From Candidatus Crickella merdequi (lineage in GTDB: Bacteria > Bacillota > Clostridia > Peptostreptococcales > Anaerovoracaceae), in NCBI GenBank assembly GCA_018064645.1, contig JAGHUT010000062.1:1-38163 (forward strand): a stretch of DNA of 38,163 nt. The letters are read 5' to 3'. Both the position numbers and the translations under genes were made by a program. Positions 1 to 7,853 of this stretch are shown in pieces. Below the pieces are notes generated by a model. That model was not told the DNA's origin. It worked only from the letters and a program-made list of their open reading frames with translations, and did no database searches. Within the stretch, counting starts at the first letter, position 1, and the number at the start of each line of letters is the position of its first letter.

Positions 1-56
1 CTATAAGAGCCTCCGTATTTTTTGAAAAAGTTTAAGAGAAAGATGGGGACGATTAT

Positions 57-1226
57 ATGGCTAGCAAAGTATGTTTTACCGACTTTCACTGTGCGGGAGA
101 TGAGGGCCAGCTCGATAAACTTAAGAAACTGATTATAGCTGCAGGTACTGATGATCTTGATTTTGATAACAAGTTCGTAGCTGTTAAGGTTCATTTCGGT
201 GAGTGGGGCAACATGGCTTTCCTCAGACAGCAATATGCCAAGATAATTTGCGATTATGTCAAGACTAAGGGCGGTAAGCCTTTCGTAACAGACTGTAATA
301 CACTTTATCCTGGAAGCAGAGGCAATGCACTTGATCACCTGGATGCAGCTTATATGAATGGATATAATCCGCTTGCCACAGGAGTACATACCATCATTGC
401 AGATGGTCTTCGCGGCAATGATGAGCAGGAGATTCCAGTTGAGGGCGGAGAATATGTAAAAACTGCCAAGATTGGAGCTGCTATTGCAGAGGCGGATGTA
501 ATCATTTCGCTTAATCATTTCAAGGGTCATGTTGCGGCAGGTTTCGGCGGAGCTCTCAAGAATATAGGAATGGGATGCGGTTCCAAGAGAGGCAAGATGG
601 AAATGCATTCTCACGGAACTCCATGGGTTGATGAAGATATTTGCATCGGCTGTGGAATGTGCGTAAGAAACTGTGCGAACCAGGGTGTAGAAGTAATAGA
701 TGGAATTGCTGTAGTCGATGAAGATAAGTGCGTTGGCTGTGGTCACTGTCTTGGCTTCTGCCCGGTAGGCTCAATCCAGTGCAAATATGATGAGGCGCCT
801 GCAGTGCTTAACTATAAGATCGCAGAGTATTCAAAGGCGGTCCTTGAAGGAAAGCAGGAGTTTCATGTAAGTCTTGTAGTTGATGTATCACCTAAATGTG
901 ATTGTGATCCAAATAATGATATTCCAATCATTCCTGATGTTGGTATGTTTGCAAGCAAGGATGCTGTTGCTATTGATCAGGCTTGTGTTGATGCCTGTAA
1001 CAGGATGCCTGTAATGCCTGGCAGTGTAATAGGTGAACATTCTCACCATCATCACCACAGCTGCGGCTGTACTGTAGACTGTCCTGGAAGCGCCGATGAG
1101 GAGCAGAAGGAGACAAAGCGTGATGTATTCAGGATGGTTCATCCTGATACTAACTGGGAAGCAGGACTCATCCATGCTGAGAAGCTTGGAATCGGCACAA
1201 GAGACTATGAACTTGTTACAATGTAG
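57..1226 (+). CDS. DUF362 domain protein with two 4Fe-4S clusters
   Basis: A 389-residue DUF362-family protein. The DUF362 domain fills roughly the first 190 residues. A bacterial ferredoxin-type module follows, with two clusters of the CxxCxxC...C type (CIGCGMCVRNC and CVGCGHCLGFC, about residues 197-240), which should hold two 4Fe-4S clusters. The remaining C-terminal part resumes DUF362-like sequence and contains a His/Cys-rich loop (five consecutive His, then SCGC, near residue 330). There is no signal peptide, so it is probably cytoplasmic. The biochemical role of such fusions is not established; electron transfer is an inference. The start follows a purine-rich GATGGGGA. The gene upstream lies outside the window, so operon membership on the left is unknown. 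Confidence 0.85.
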   Translation: MASKVCFTDFHCAGDEGQLDKLKKLIIAAGTDDLDFDNKFVAVKVHFGEWGNMAFLRQQYAKIICDYVKTKGGKPFVTDCNTLYPGSRGNALDHLDAAYMNGYNPLATGVHTIIADGLRGNDEQEIPVEGGEYVKTAKIGAAIAEADVIISLNHFKGHVAAGFGGALKNIGMGCGSKRGKMEMHSHGTPWVDEDICIGCGMCVRNCANQGVEVIDGIAVVDEDKCVGCGHCLGFCPVGSIQCKYDEAPAVLNYKIAEYSKAVLEGKQEFHVSLVVDVSPKCDCDPNNDIPIIPDVGMFASKDAVAIDQACVDACNRMPVMPGSVIGEHSHHHHHSCGCTVDCPGSADEEQKETKRDVFRMVHPDTNWEAGLIHAEKLGIGTRDYELVTM

Positions 1227-1231
1227 TTTTC

Positions 1232-1260
1232 TTGACCACCTCTCACAGCAGGGGTACAAT
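1232..1260 (+). promoter_or_regulatory. sigma-A-type promoter for murI
   Basis: TTGACC and TACAAT boxes are separated by exactly 17 bases, in the gap between the DUF362 gene and murI. The expected start point lies about 30 bases before the murI start codon. This suggests murI and the next gene can be transcribed independently of the upstream gene. Confidence 0.6.
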
Positions 1261-1299
1261 TGCTGTAAATAAGAAACGTACTGTATTGGAGATAAATTA

Positions 1300-2100
1300 A
1301 TGGATAACAGACCTATTGGATTCTTTGATTCTGGACTTGGCGGACTTACCAGTGTAATGGAACTTCATGAGGCATTGCCTAATGAGAAGGTTCTCTATTT
1401 CGGTGATACTGCAAGGACACCATATGGATCCAAATCACCGGAAACAATAAGAGAATTTGCAGGACAGATAGTAGATTATCTAGTATCTAAGGATGTCAAG
1501 CTTATTATCATAGCCTGTAACACGGTTACTGCAATGGCCCTCGATGATTTGAGAGCCAGATATCCTGATGTTCCAATCTATGGTGTAATCGGACCTGTTG
1601 TCCGCAAGGTTGTATCTGACGGTTGCAGAAATGTTGGAATTATTGCGACAAAAGCTACAATAAGCAGCGATATTTATGCGAAGAAGATTAAGGAACTGGA
1701 TCCTTCCATCGAGACATACAGTCTTGCATGTCCCGCCATCGTTCCGCTGGTCGAAGAAGGTTTTACAGATACAGAGATAATGGAGAAGACTGTCGAATAC
1801 TATATGGACAGTTTTGTAAAAGAGAATGATTTCGATAATCTCATTCTCGGCTGCACTCATTATCCTCTCGTTGCAGACCATATTCGCAAGCTGTATCCTG
1901 ACCTTACTCTTTATAATTCCTCTGCAGAGGTTGTAAATGAGCTTAAGGAATATCTTACGGAGAATGATATGCTTGCGGGACCAAATGAATTCCAGGACCG
2001 TTATTATGCCAGCGATCTGTCAGACAACTTCATTGCTATGACAGATATAATGTTCAAAGATAGAGATTCTAAGATTAAACTGGTTAAGTTCGAGAACTAG
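1300..2100 (+). CDS. murI: glutamate racemase
   Basis: Converts L-glutamate to D-glutamate for peptidoglycan, without a cofactor, in the cytoplasm. The 266-residue length is normal for the family. The N-terminal FFDSGLGGL motif carries the conserved Asp (D10). The two catalytic cysteines are visible: C73 in IIACNTVTA and C185 in LGCTHYPL. The start is preceded by GGAG at a suitable distance. The next gene begins 11 bases downstream, so both probably share the promoter just upstream. Nothing unusual is seen. Confidence 0.95.
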   Translation: MDNRPIGFFDSGLGGLTSVMELHEALPNEKVLYFGDTARTPYGSKSPETIREFAGQIVDYLVSKDVKLIIIACNTVTAMALDDLRARYPDVPIYGVIGPVVRKVVSDGCRNVGIIATKATISSDIYAKKIKELDPSIETYSLACPAIVPLVEEGFTDTEIMEKTVEYYMDSFVKENDFDNLILGCTHYPLVADHIRKLYPDLTLYNSSAEVVNELKEYLTENDMLAGPNEFQDRYYASDLSDNFIAMTDIMFKDRDSKIKLVKFEN

Positions 2101-2111
2101 GAGGCCATATT

Positions 2112-3746
2112 ATGAAAGTAACTTTTCTTGGTGCGGCACACGAAGTTACAGGTTCATGCACACTTCTTGAGGCTTGCGGCAAAAGAATTCTTATTGACTG
2201 CGGAATGGAGCAGGGAGCCGATATTTATGAGAACTGCGAGATTCCAGTTGCTCCTGAAGAGATCGATGCAATTTGTCTGACACATGCGCATATCGACCAT
2301 TCAGGCAAGATTCCATTCCTTGTTGCACATGGATATGATGCGCCGATTTATGCAACTGAAGCGACAAGAATGCTGAGTAATATCATGCTTAGAGATTCTG
2401 CACATATTCAGGAGGCAGAAGCTGAATGGAGGAATCGTAAAGCTAAGAGATCAGGCGCTGAACCATTTGTTCCACTCTACGTAACCAAAGATGTAGAGAA
2501 GACACTTCAGATGTTCAACGACTGCAGATATGGCAAGGATGTGGAGATATTCGAGGGAATCTCAATCCGCTTCACAGATGACGGACATCTCCTGGGATCA
2601 TCCAATATTCTTTTTACAATAGAAGAAGCCGGAGAGAAGAGAACCATTCTTTTCTCTGGAGATATCGGTAATAACAGCAAGCCGCTGATTAAAGATCCGC
2701 AGCAGGCTCCGGAAGCTGATTATGCAGTAATTGAGTCAACCTATGGTGACAGACTTCATCCTGAGAATCCTGACTATGTGGGTCAGCTGAGTGCTATCCT
2801 TGAGAGAACCTTCAAGAGAGGAGGAACTGTAGTAATTCCTGCTTTTGCAGTTGGAAGAACGCAGGAACTTCTGTATCATCTCAGGGTAATTAAGGAAAAA
2901 GGACTTGTTCATAGTCTGCCGGATTTCCCTGTATATGTTGACAGTCCTCTGGCAGTAGAAGCAACTAACATTTACAGTTCAGAGGTTGAAGAATATTATG
3001 ATGAGGATGCAAAGGCTCTTATTAATAAGGGGATAAATCCAATCCAGCTTCCAGATATCAGATTTTCCATTACAGCAGATGAGTCAAAGGCAATCAATAC
3101 TAATCTTGAACCAAAGGTTATTATTTCGGCTTCAGGAATGTGTGAAGCAGGAAGAATAAGACACCATCTCAAGCACAATCTGTGGAGACCGGAGTGTACA
3201 GTTGTTTTTGTAGGCTATCAGTCTCCGGGAACTCTTGGCGGCAAGCTTCATGATGGAGCTGAGGATATTACACTTTTTAATGAGGCGATTACTGTACAGG
3301 CTGAGATAGCAACTATTGATGGATGCAGCAGCCATGCTGACAGGAATATGCTTCTTGACTGGCTGAGACCCGTTAAGCCTGGCAGAGTGTTTGTTAACCA
3401 TGGTGAGGATGAGGTAACAGTTGCTTTTGCAAAAACTATTGAAGAAGAGTTAGGCTGCACGGCAAGTGCTCCATTCAGTGGTGAGGTGTACGACCTTGTT
3501 ACGGGAGAGTGTATCGACAGGGCACCTGTTGTTCCTGTTATCAGGAAGACAGCTGTTGCTTCAGGTAAGGATTCCCATCCTGCAAAAAGTGAAGGCGGAA
3601 TCAGAGCAAAGTCGATTTATCAGAAGCTTGTTGCTGCTGGACACAGACTTATGCAGGTAATTGAGCATAATCAGGGCGGAAGCAATAAAGAACTCGAAAG
3701 ATTTGCAGACGAAATCAATCAGTTATGTGATAAATACGACAGATAG
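2112..3746 (+). CDS. MBL-fold / beta-CASP RNA-type metallo-hydrolase
   Basis: A 544-residue metallo-beta-lactamase-fold hydrolase of the beta-CASP (CPSF/Ysh1-like) group, which generally act as endo- or exoribonucleases. The zinc-binding HxHxDH signature is at residues 58-63 (HAHIDH). The beta-CASP and RMMBL parts are recognisable from the SASGMCEAGR and HADR segments and a late VNHGE motif. After about residue 460 a less conserved tail of roughly 80 residues extends to the end. The start has a GGAGG site just after the murI stop, so co-transcription with murI is likely. A strong terminator follows. The exact substrate cannot be assigned; it is not RNase J by length or motifs. Confidence 0.88.
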   Translation: MKVTFLGAAHEVTGSCTLLEACGKRILIDCGMEQGADIYENCEIPVAPEEIDAICLTHAHIDHSGKIPFLVAHGYDAPIYATEATRMLSNIMLRDSAHIQEAEAEWRNRKAKRSGAEPFVPLYVTKDVEKTLQMFNDCRYGKDVEIFEGISIRFTDDGHLLGSSNILFTIEEAGEKRTILFSGDIGNNSKPLIKDPQQAPEADYAVIESTYGDRLHPENPDYVGQLSAILERTFKRGGTVVIPAFAVGRTQELLYHLRVIKEKGLVHSLPDFPVYVDSPLAVEATNIYSSEVEEYYDEDAKALINKGINPIQLPDIRFSITADESKAINTNLEPKVIISASGMCEAGRIRHHLKHNLWRPECTVVFVGYQSPGTLGGKLHDGAEDITLFNEAITVQAEIATIDGCSSHADRNMLLDWLRPVKPGRVFVNHGEDEVTVAFAKTIEEELGCTASAPFSGEVYDLVTGECIDRAPVVPVIRKTAVASGKDSHPAKSEGGIRAKSIYQKLVAAGHRLMQVIEHNQGGSNKELERFADEINQLCDKYDR

Positions 3747-3765
3747 AACAGTGACGACCGATATA

Positions 3766-3800
3766 AATAAGGCTTTCGGCTACGAAAGTCTTATTTTTTT
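3766..3800 (+). terminator. intrinsic terminator after the metallo-hydrolase gene
   Basis: A 13-bp stem (3766-3778 with 3783-3795, one G-U pair) with a GCTA loop runs into seven T residues. It ends the murI-metallo-hydrolase unit, just before a fresh promoter. Confidence 0.9.
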
Positions 3801-3831
3801 ATCTGAAACTATTATATAGGGGCCCATTTGA

Positions 3832-3860
3832 TTGACACTTGACTGTTTTTCTTGTAAAAT
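3832..3860 (+). promoter_or_regulatory. sigma-A-type promoter for the CYTH gene
   Basis: A perfect TTGACA box is followed after 17 bases by TAAAAT, immediately downstream of the terminator at 3766-3800. The CYTH gene starts about 40 bases after the -10 box. Confidence 0.8.
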
Positions 3861-3901
3861 CATAGGGCTAATTTTGTAAATTATTAACTTGTGGAGTAAT
3901 T

Positions 3902-4513
3902 ATGGAAACTGAATTTAAGTATCGTGTTACCGACGCATCGGTATTTGATCAGATCATTCAGGACCCTATCCTTGAGAATCATCTTAAGAATGATAGAGCT
4001 GAAGATATTAAGATGCATGCGGTATATTTCGACACCGAGAATCATGATCTGAGAAAAGCAGGAATTGCTTACAGAATCAGATATGAGAACGACCGCATCG
4101 TTGCTACTATCAAATGGGATAATATGGTCAAAGATGGTCTCCATTCAAGAGAAGAGTTTAATCTTGTTATTAATGATGAGAGATTTGCTGAAGAACCTGA
4201 TATCGAAATTTTCAAGTCAAGTGATGCATATGATGTTCTGTACGCTGCTGTTGGAGATAAGAAGCTCACAAAGCTTATTGAGATGGAGTTCGACAGAAAG
4301 CTTGCCAAAGTTGACACGGGAAGATCAATAAGTGCAATCTCCATTGATGACGGAGTGATTCACAGACGCGATGGCGATATTGGTATTCTGGAACTCGAAA
4401 TTGAGTGGTACTACGGCGATGAAGATGATTTCAAAGAGCTGGCACTTAGAATTGCTGACAAGTACAGCCTCGAACCTGAGAATGCTTCAAAGCTGCAGAG
4501 AGGATTTGCATAA
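3902..4513 (+). CDS. CYTH domain protein (triphosphate tunnel metalloenzyme)
   Basis: A 203-residue CYTH-superfamily protein. The defining ExExK signature is at residues 2-6 (ETEFK). Further charged strand motifs (YRIRYEN, ATIKWDN, MEFDRK, LELEIEW) are typical of the eight-stranded tunnel that binds triphosphate and divalent metal. Family members act as inorganic triphosphatases, thiamine triphosphatases or adenylate cyclases. The sequence alone does not decide, but triphosphatase is the safest inference. The start follows GTGGAG. The gene has its own strong promoter. The trigger factor gene lies 76 bases downstream with no terminator between, so read-through is possible. Confidence 0.85.
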   Translation: METEFKYRVTDASVFDQIIQDPILENHLKNDRAEDIKMHAVYFDTENHDLRKAGIAYRIRYENDRIVATIKWDNMVKDGLHSREEFNLVINDERFAEEPDIEIFKSSDAYDVLYAAVGDKKLTKLIEMEFDRKLAKVDTGRSISAISIDDGVIHRRDGDIGILELEIEWYYGDEDDFKELALRIADKYSLEPENASKLQRGFA

Positions 4514-4589
4514 CATACAAATCTACAACAATTAACCAACACATAAAGATTAATAATAATAAGTGATAACTATTAGGAGGATTTATTAA

Positions 4590-5903
4590 ATGAAGGCTAC
4601 ACTGGTTTCAAAGGAAGCAAACGAAGTAAAGTTTGATGTTGTTTTCTCAAGCGAAGAGTTTGAGGCAGCATGTGAGAAGGTATACAAGAGAGAGAGAGGC
4701 TCAATCCAGATTGATGGATTCCGTAAGGGTAAGGCTCCTAGAAAGATCATCGAGAACTACTATGGCGCTGATATCTTCTGGTCAGAGGCTCTTAACGATC
4801 TTCTTGAGAACGGATATGGTGCTGCACTTGATGAGCTTGAGATTGAGCCAATCGAGCAGCCTGTTCCTTCAGTAAAGGATATCAAGAAGGGTGAGGATGT
4901 AGTAGTTTCATTCACTGTTAAGGTTTTCCCAGAGATGGATATCGAGAACTATAAGGGTCTTGAGATTGAGGAGTCAGTAACAAAGATCGGCGCTAAGGAA
5001 GTAAAGGCTGAGCTTGAGAGAATCCAGAAGAAGCAGGCTAGAATGGAGACTGTTACAGATAGAACTGCTAAGAATGGAGATACAGTAATCATCGACTTCG
5101 TTGGCTCAATCGACGGAGTAGAGTTCGAGGGCGGCAAGGGTGAGAACTTTGAGCTTAAGCTTGGAAGCGGACAGTTCATCCCTGGCTTTGAGGATCAGCT
5201 TGTAGGCAAGAATGCTGATGAGCAGGTTGATGTTGAGGTTACATTCCCAGAGGATTATCACGCAGAGGATCTTGCTGGTAAGCCAGCACTCTTCAAGGTT
5301 ACTGTTCACGAGATCAAGGAGGAGATTCTTCCTGAGATCGATGATGAGTTCGCAAGCGATGTAAGTGAGTTTGAGACACTTGCTGAGTACAAGAAGGACC
5401 TCAAGAAGAGCCTTCAGGCTGCAGCAGACAACACAGACGAGTCAATCATGAAGGACAGAACTCTTGAGGCACTTTTCAATGCAAACCCAATCGAGGCTCC
5501 AGAGTCAATGATTCAGAACGAGCTTGATAACATGGTTGCTGAGATGGATCAGCAGCTTGGTTACCAGGGCATCAGCGTTAAGGATTACCTCCAGTGGATG
5601 GGCAAGACAGTTGAGGAGCTCAAGGAAGAGTCAAGAACTGATGCTGTTAAGAGAGTAAACACAAGAATCATCCTTAAGAACATTGCAAGAATGGAGAACA
5701 TCGAGGTAACTGAGGATGAGATGAATGCTGAGCTTGAGACATTTGGTGCACAGATGGGCGCTACAGTTGAGCAGGTTAAGGAAATGATCGGTTCAAGCAT
5801 GAAGTACTTCGTAGAGGATATCCAGACAAAGAAGGCTATCGACATGATTTACGGCGCAGCAGTAAAGGTTGCAGCAAAGGAAGAGAAGAAGGACGAGGAG
5901 TAA
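4590..5903 (+). CDS. tig: trigger factor, ribosome-associated chaperone and prolyl isomerase
   Basis: Binds near the ribosomal exit tunnel and assists folding of nascent proteins. The 437 residues contain the three expected parts. The N-terminal ribosome-binding domain has the GFRKGKAPR signature near residues 43-51. The FKBP-type PPIase domain (about 150-240) contains the DTVIIDFVGSIDG segment. The rest is the helical C-terminal chaperone domain. The start has a perfect AGGAGG. Codon use is strongly biased, as in L19, ValRS and GlyA here, consistent with high expression. The following clpP is 41 bases away without a terminator, matching the widespread tig-clpP-clpX order. Confidence 0.97.
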   Translation: MKATLVSKEANEVKFDVVFSSEEFEAACEKVYKRERGSIQIDGFRKGKAPRKIIENYYGADIFWSEALNDLLENGYGAALDELEIEPIEQPVPSVKDIKKGEDVVVSFTVKVFPEMDIENYKGLEIEESVTKIGAKEVKAELERIQKKQARMETVTDRTAKNGDTVIIDFVGSIDGVEFEGGKGENFELKLGSGQFIPGFEDQLVGKNADEQVDVEVTFPEDYHAEDLAGKPALFKVTVHEIKEEILPEIDDEFASDVSEFETLAEYKKDLKKSLQAAADNTDESIMKDRTLEALFNANPIEAPESMIQNELDNMVAEMDQQLGYQGISVKDYLQWMGKTVEELKEESRTDAVKRVNTRIILKNIARMENIEVTEDEMNAELETFGAQMGATVEQVKEMIGSSMKYFVEDIQTKKAIDMIYGAAVKVAAKEEKKDEE

Positions 5904-5944
5904 TCCCGTTTTTTCTCCAAGAATAAGATAATAAGGGGACTTAA

Positions 5945-6523
5945 ATGAATTACGTACCTTATGTAATTGAACAGACAGGACAGGGAGAGAGAAGTTACGA
6001 TATTTATTCAAGACTTCTGCTTGACAGAATCATCTTCATCGATGATGAGATTGATGACAGAACAGCAAGCCTTGTAGTAGCTCAGCTCCTTTTCCTGGAG
6101 TCACAGGACTCAGAGAGAGATATCAACATTTACATCAATTCACCTGGTGGTTCAGTAACAGCAGGAATGGCTATTTATGACACAATGAATTATGTAAAGC
6201 CGGATATCTGCACTATCTGCGTTGGTATGGCTGCCAGCATGGGCGCTGTACTGCTTACAGCAGGAACAAAGGGTAAGAGATATGCTCTTCCTAATGCTGA
6301 GATTATGATTCACCAGCCTCTTGGTGGAGCGCAGGGACAGGCATCTGATATTAAGATTCAGGCTGACTGGATTCTCAAGACAAGAACTAAGCTTAACGGC
6401 ATTCTTGCTGAGGCTACAGGACAGACTCTCGAGACAATTGAGAAGGATACAGACAGAGATAACTTCATGTCTGCCGATGAGGCTCTTGAGTATGGTCTTA
6501 TTGATAAGGTGCTCGTAAGATAA
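5945..6523 (+). CDS. clpP: ATP-dependent Clp protease proteolytic subunit
   Basis: Serine peptidase subunit that forms the double-heptamer degradation chamber served by Clp ATPases. The 192-residue length is normal. The catalytic triad is readable: S98 in GMAASMGA, H123 in MIHQPLGG, and D172 in TDRDNF. The start has an AAGGGG site. ClpX, its unfoldase partner, starts 16 bases downstream, so the two are surely co-transcribed. Confidence 0.97.
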   Translation: MNYVPYVIEQTGQGERSYDIYSRLLLDRIIFIDDEIDDRTASLVVAQLLFLESQDSERDINIYINSPGGSVTAGMAIYDTMNYVKPDICTICVGMAASMGAVLLTAGTKGKRYALPNAEIMIHQPLGGAQGQASDIKIQADWILKTRTKLNGILAEATGQTLETIEKDTDRDNFMSADEALEYGLIDKVLVR

Positions 6524-6538
6524 GCTAAGGAGACTGTT

Positions 6539-7786
6539 TTGAGCAATACAACTAACACAAACGAACTTGTGTGCTCTTTCTGCGGGAAGACCAGCTCACA
6601 GGTTAAGAAGATTATTGTAGGACCTGATGTATTTATATGCAATGAGTGCATCGACCTCTGCTCTTCACTTATCAGTGAGGATGCGGCACCTGCACGCAAG
6701 AGAATGACAAAGCTTCCTAAGCCGGAGGATATTTTCAAAGAGCTTAGTCAGTATGTTATTGAGCAAGAGCCGGCTAAGAAGGCACTTGCAGTTGCAGTGT
6801 ACAATCATTACAAGAGAATCAAGTATCTTGAGAAAAAGGATAACAGAGGATCTGATCAGGTTGAGATTCAGAAGAGCAACATTCTGATGCTTGGACCTAC
6901 AGGAAGTGGTAAGACACTTCTTGCACAGACACTGGCAAGAATTCTTGATGTGCCTTTTGCAATTGTAGATGCAACTTCTCTCACAGAGGCAGGATATGTT
7001 GGAGAGGATGTCGAGAACATTCTTCTGAGACTTTATCAGGCAGCTGATGGTGATCTTCAGAGAGCACAGAAGGGTATTATCTACATCGACGAGATTGATA
7101 AGATTGCCCGCAAGTCAGAGAACACATCAATTACAAGAGATGTAAGTGGTGAAGGCGTACAGCAGGCTCTCCTCAAGATTATTGAGGGAACTGTTGCAAA
7201 TGTTCCTCCTCAGGGCGGAAGAAAACATCCTCTGCAGGAGTTCATCCACTTCGATACAAAGAATGTACTTTTCATCTGTGGAGGTGCATTCACAGGACTT
7301 AATACAATCATCAAGAGAAGACTTGGTGACAAGGTAATCGGATTCAACTCAGAGCAGGGTGTAGAAGAAGATTACAATGAGAATGATATTCTGCTTAAGT
7401 GTGAACCTGAGGATCTTCTCAAGTTCGGACTCATTCCTGAGCTTATTGGTAGAATGCCTGTAACAGTGGCACTCAGCGAGCTCAGTGAGGCAGCACTTGA
7501 GAGAATCATAAGAGAGCCTAAGGACTCACTTATCAGACAGTACCAGACACTTCTTGCAATGGACGATGTTGATCTTGAGATTAACGACGAGGCTATTACA
7601 GCTATCGCAGAGAAGGCTATAGAGCTTCGTACAGGAGCAAGAGGTCTCAGAGGTATTTTTGAAAAAATGATGACAGACATCATGTATGAGCTTCCTTCCA
7701 TGGAGGATGTTACTAAATGCATCATTACAAAGGATGTTGTACAGAATGGCGCTGAGCCAATCCTGGAAAGAAAAGCAAAGAATTAA
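6539..7786 (+). CDS. clpX: Clp protease ATP-binding subunit ClpX (TTG start)
   Basis: AAA+ unfoldase that recognises substrates and feeds them to ClpP. The 415 residues begin with the zinc-binding domain (C12, C15, C34, C37). Walker A GPTGSGKT is at 119-126 and Walker B (IIYIDEIDK) about 60 residues later. Sensor and pore-loop regions follow ([14 protein letters not shown]). The initiation codon is TTG: an AAGGAG site sits six bases upstream and the reading begins with the usual short tail before the zinc finger. No upstream ATG exists in frame without overlapping clpP. A 67-base gap with a hairpin separates it from lon. Confidence 0.96.
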   Translation: MSNTTNTNELVCSFCGKTSSQVKKIIVGPDVFICNECIDLCSSLISEDAAPARKRMTKLPKPEDIFKELSQYVIEQEPAKKALAVAVYNHYKRIKYLEKKDNRGSDQVEIQKSNILMLGPTGSGKTLLAQTLARILDVPFAIVDATSLTEAGYVGEDVENILLRLYQAADGDLQRAQKGIIYIDEIDKIARKSENTSITRDVSGEGVQQALLKIIEGTVANVPPQGGRKHPLQEFIHFDTKNVLFICGGAFTGLNTIIKRRLGDKVIGFNSEQGVEEDYNENDILLKCEPEDLLKFGLIPELIGRMPVTVALSELSEAALERIIREPKDSLIRQYQTLLAMDDVDLEINDEAITAIAEKAIELRTGARGLRGIFEKMMTDIMYELPSMEDVTKCIITKDVVQNGAEPILERKAKN

Positions 7787-7791
7787 TCACT

Positions 7792-7822
7792 TAGGCGGCA
7801 GACAATTACGGTATGCCGCCTA
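7792..7822 (+). repeat. hairpin in the clpX-lon intergenic space
   Basis: A perfect 9-bp inverted repeat (TAGGCGGCA at 7792-7800, TGCCGCCTA at 7814-7822) encloses a 13-base loop. No T-run follows, so it is not a standard terminator. It could be a processing or stability element between clpX and lon; that is inference. Confidence 0.6.
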
Positions 7823-7853
7823 TGTCACTATTAGAGATGGAAAGGAGATAGAA

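Noticed and set aside
1-56. T-rich stretch after GCCTCCG at the left edge as a terminator
   Set aside because: The 5' arm of any hairpin would lie outside the window, so it cannot be judged.
7686-7853. Upstream extension of lon by 56 codons
   Set aside because: It overlaps clpX, encodes nothing like a Lon N-terminus and runs through the intergenic hairpin; ATG 7854 has a proper ribosome binding site.
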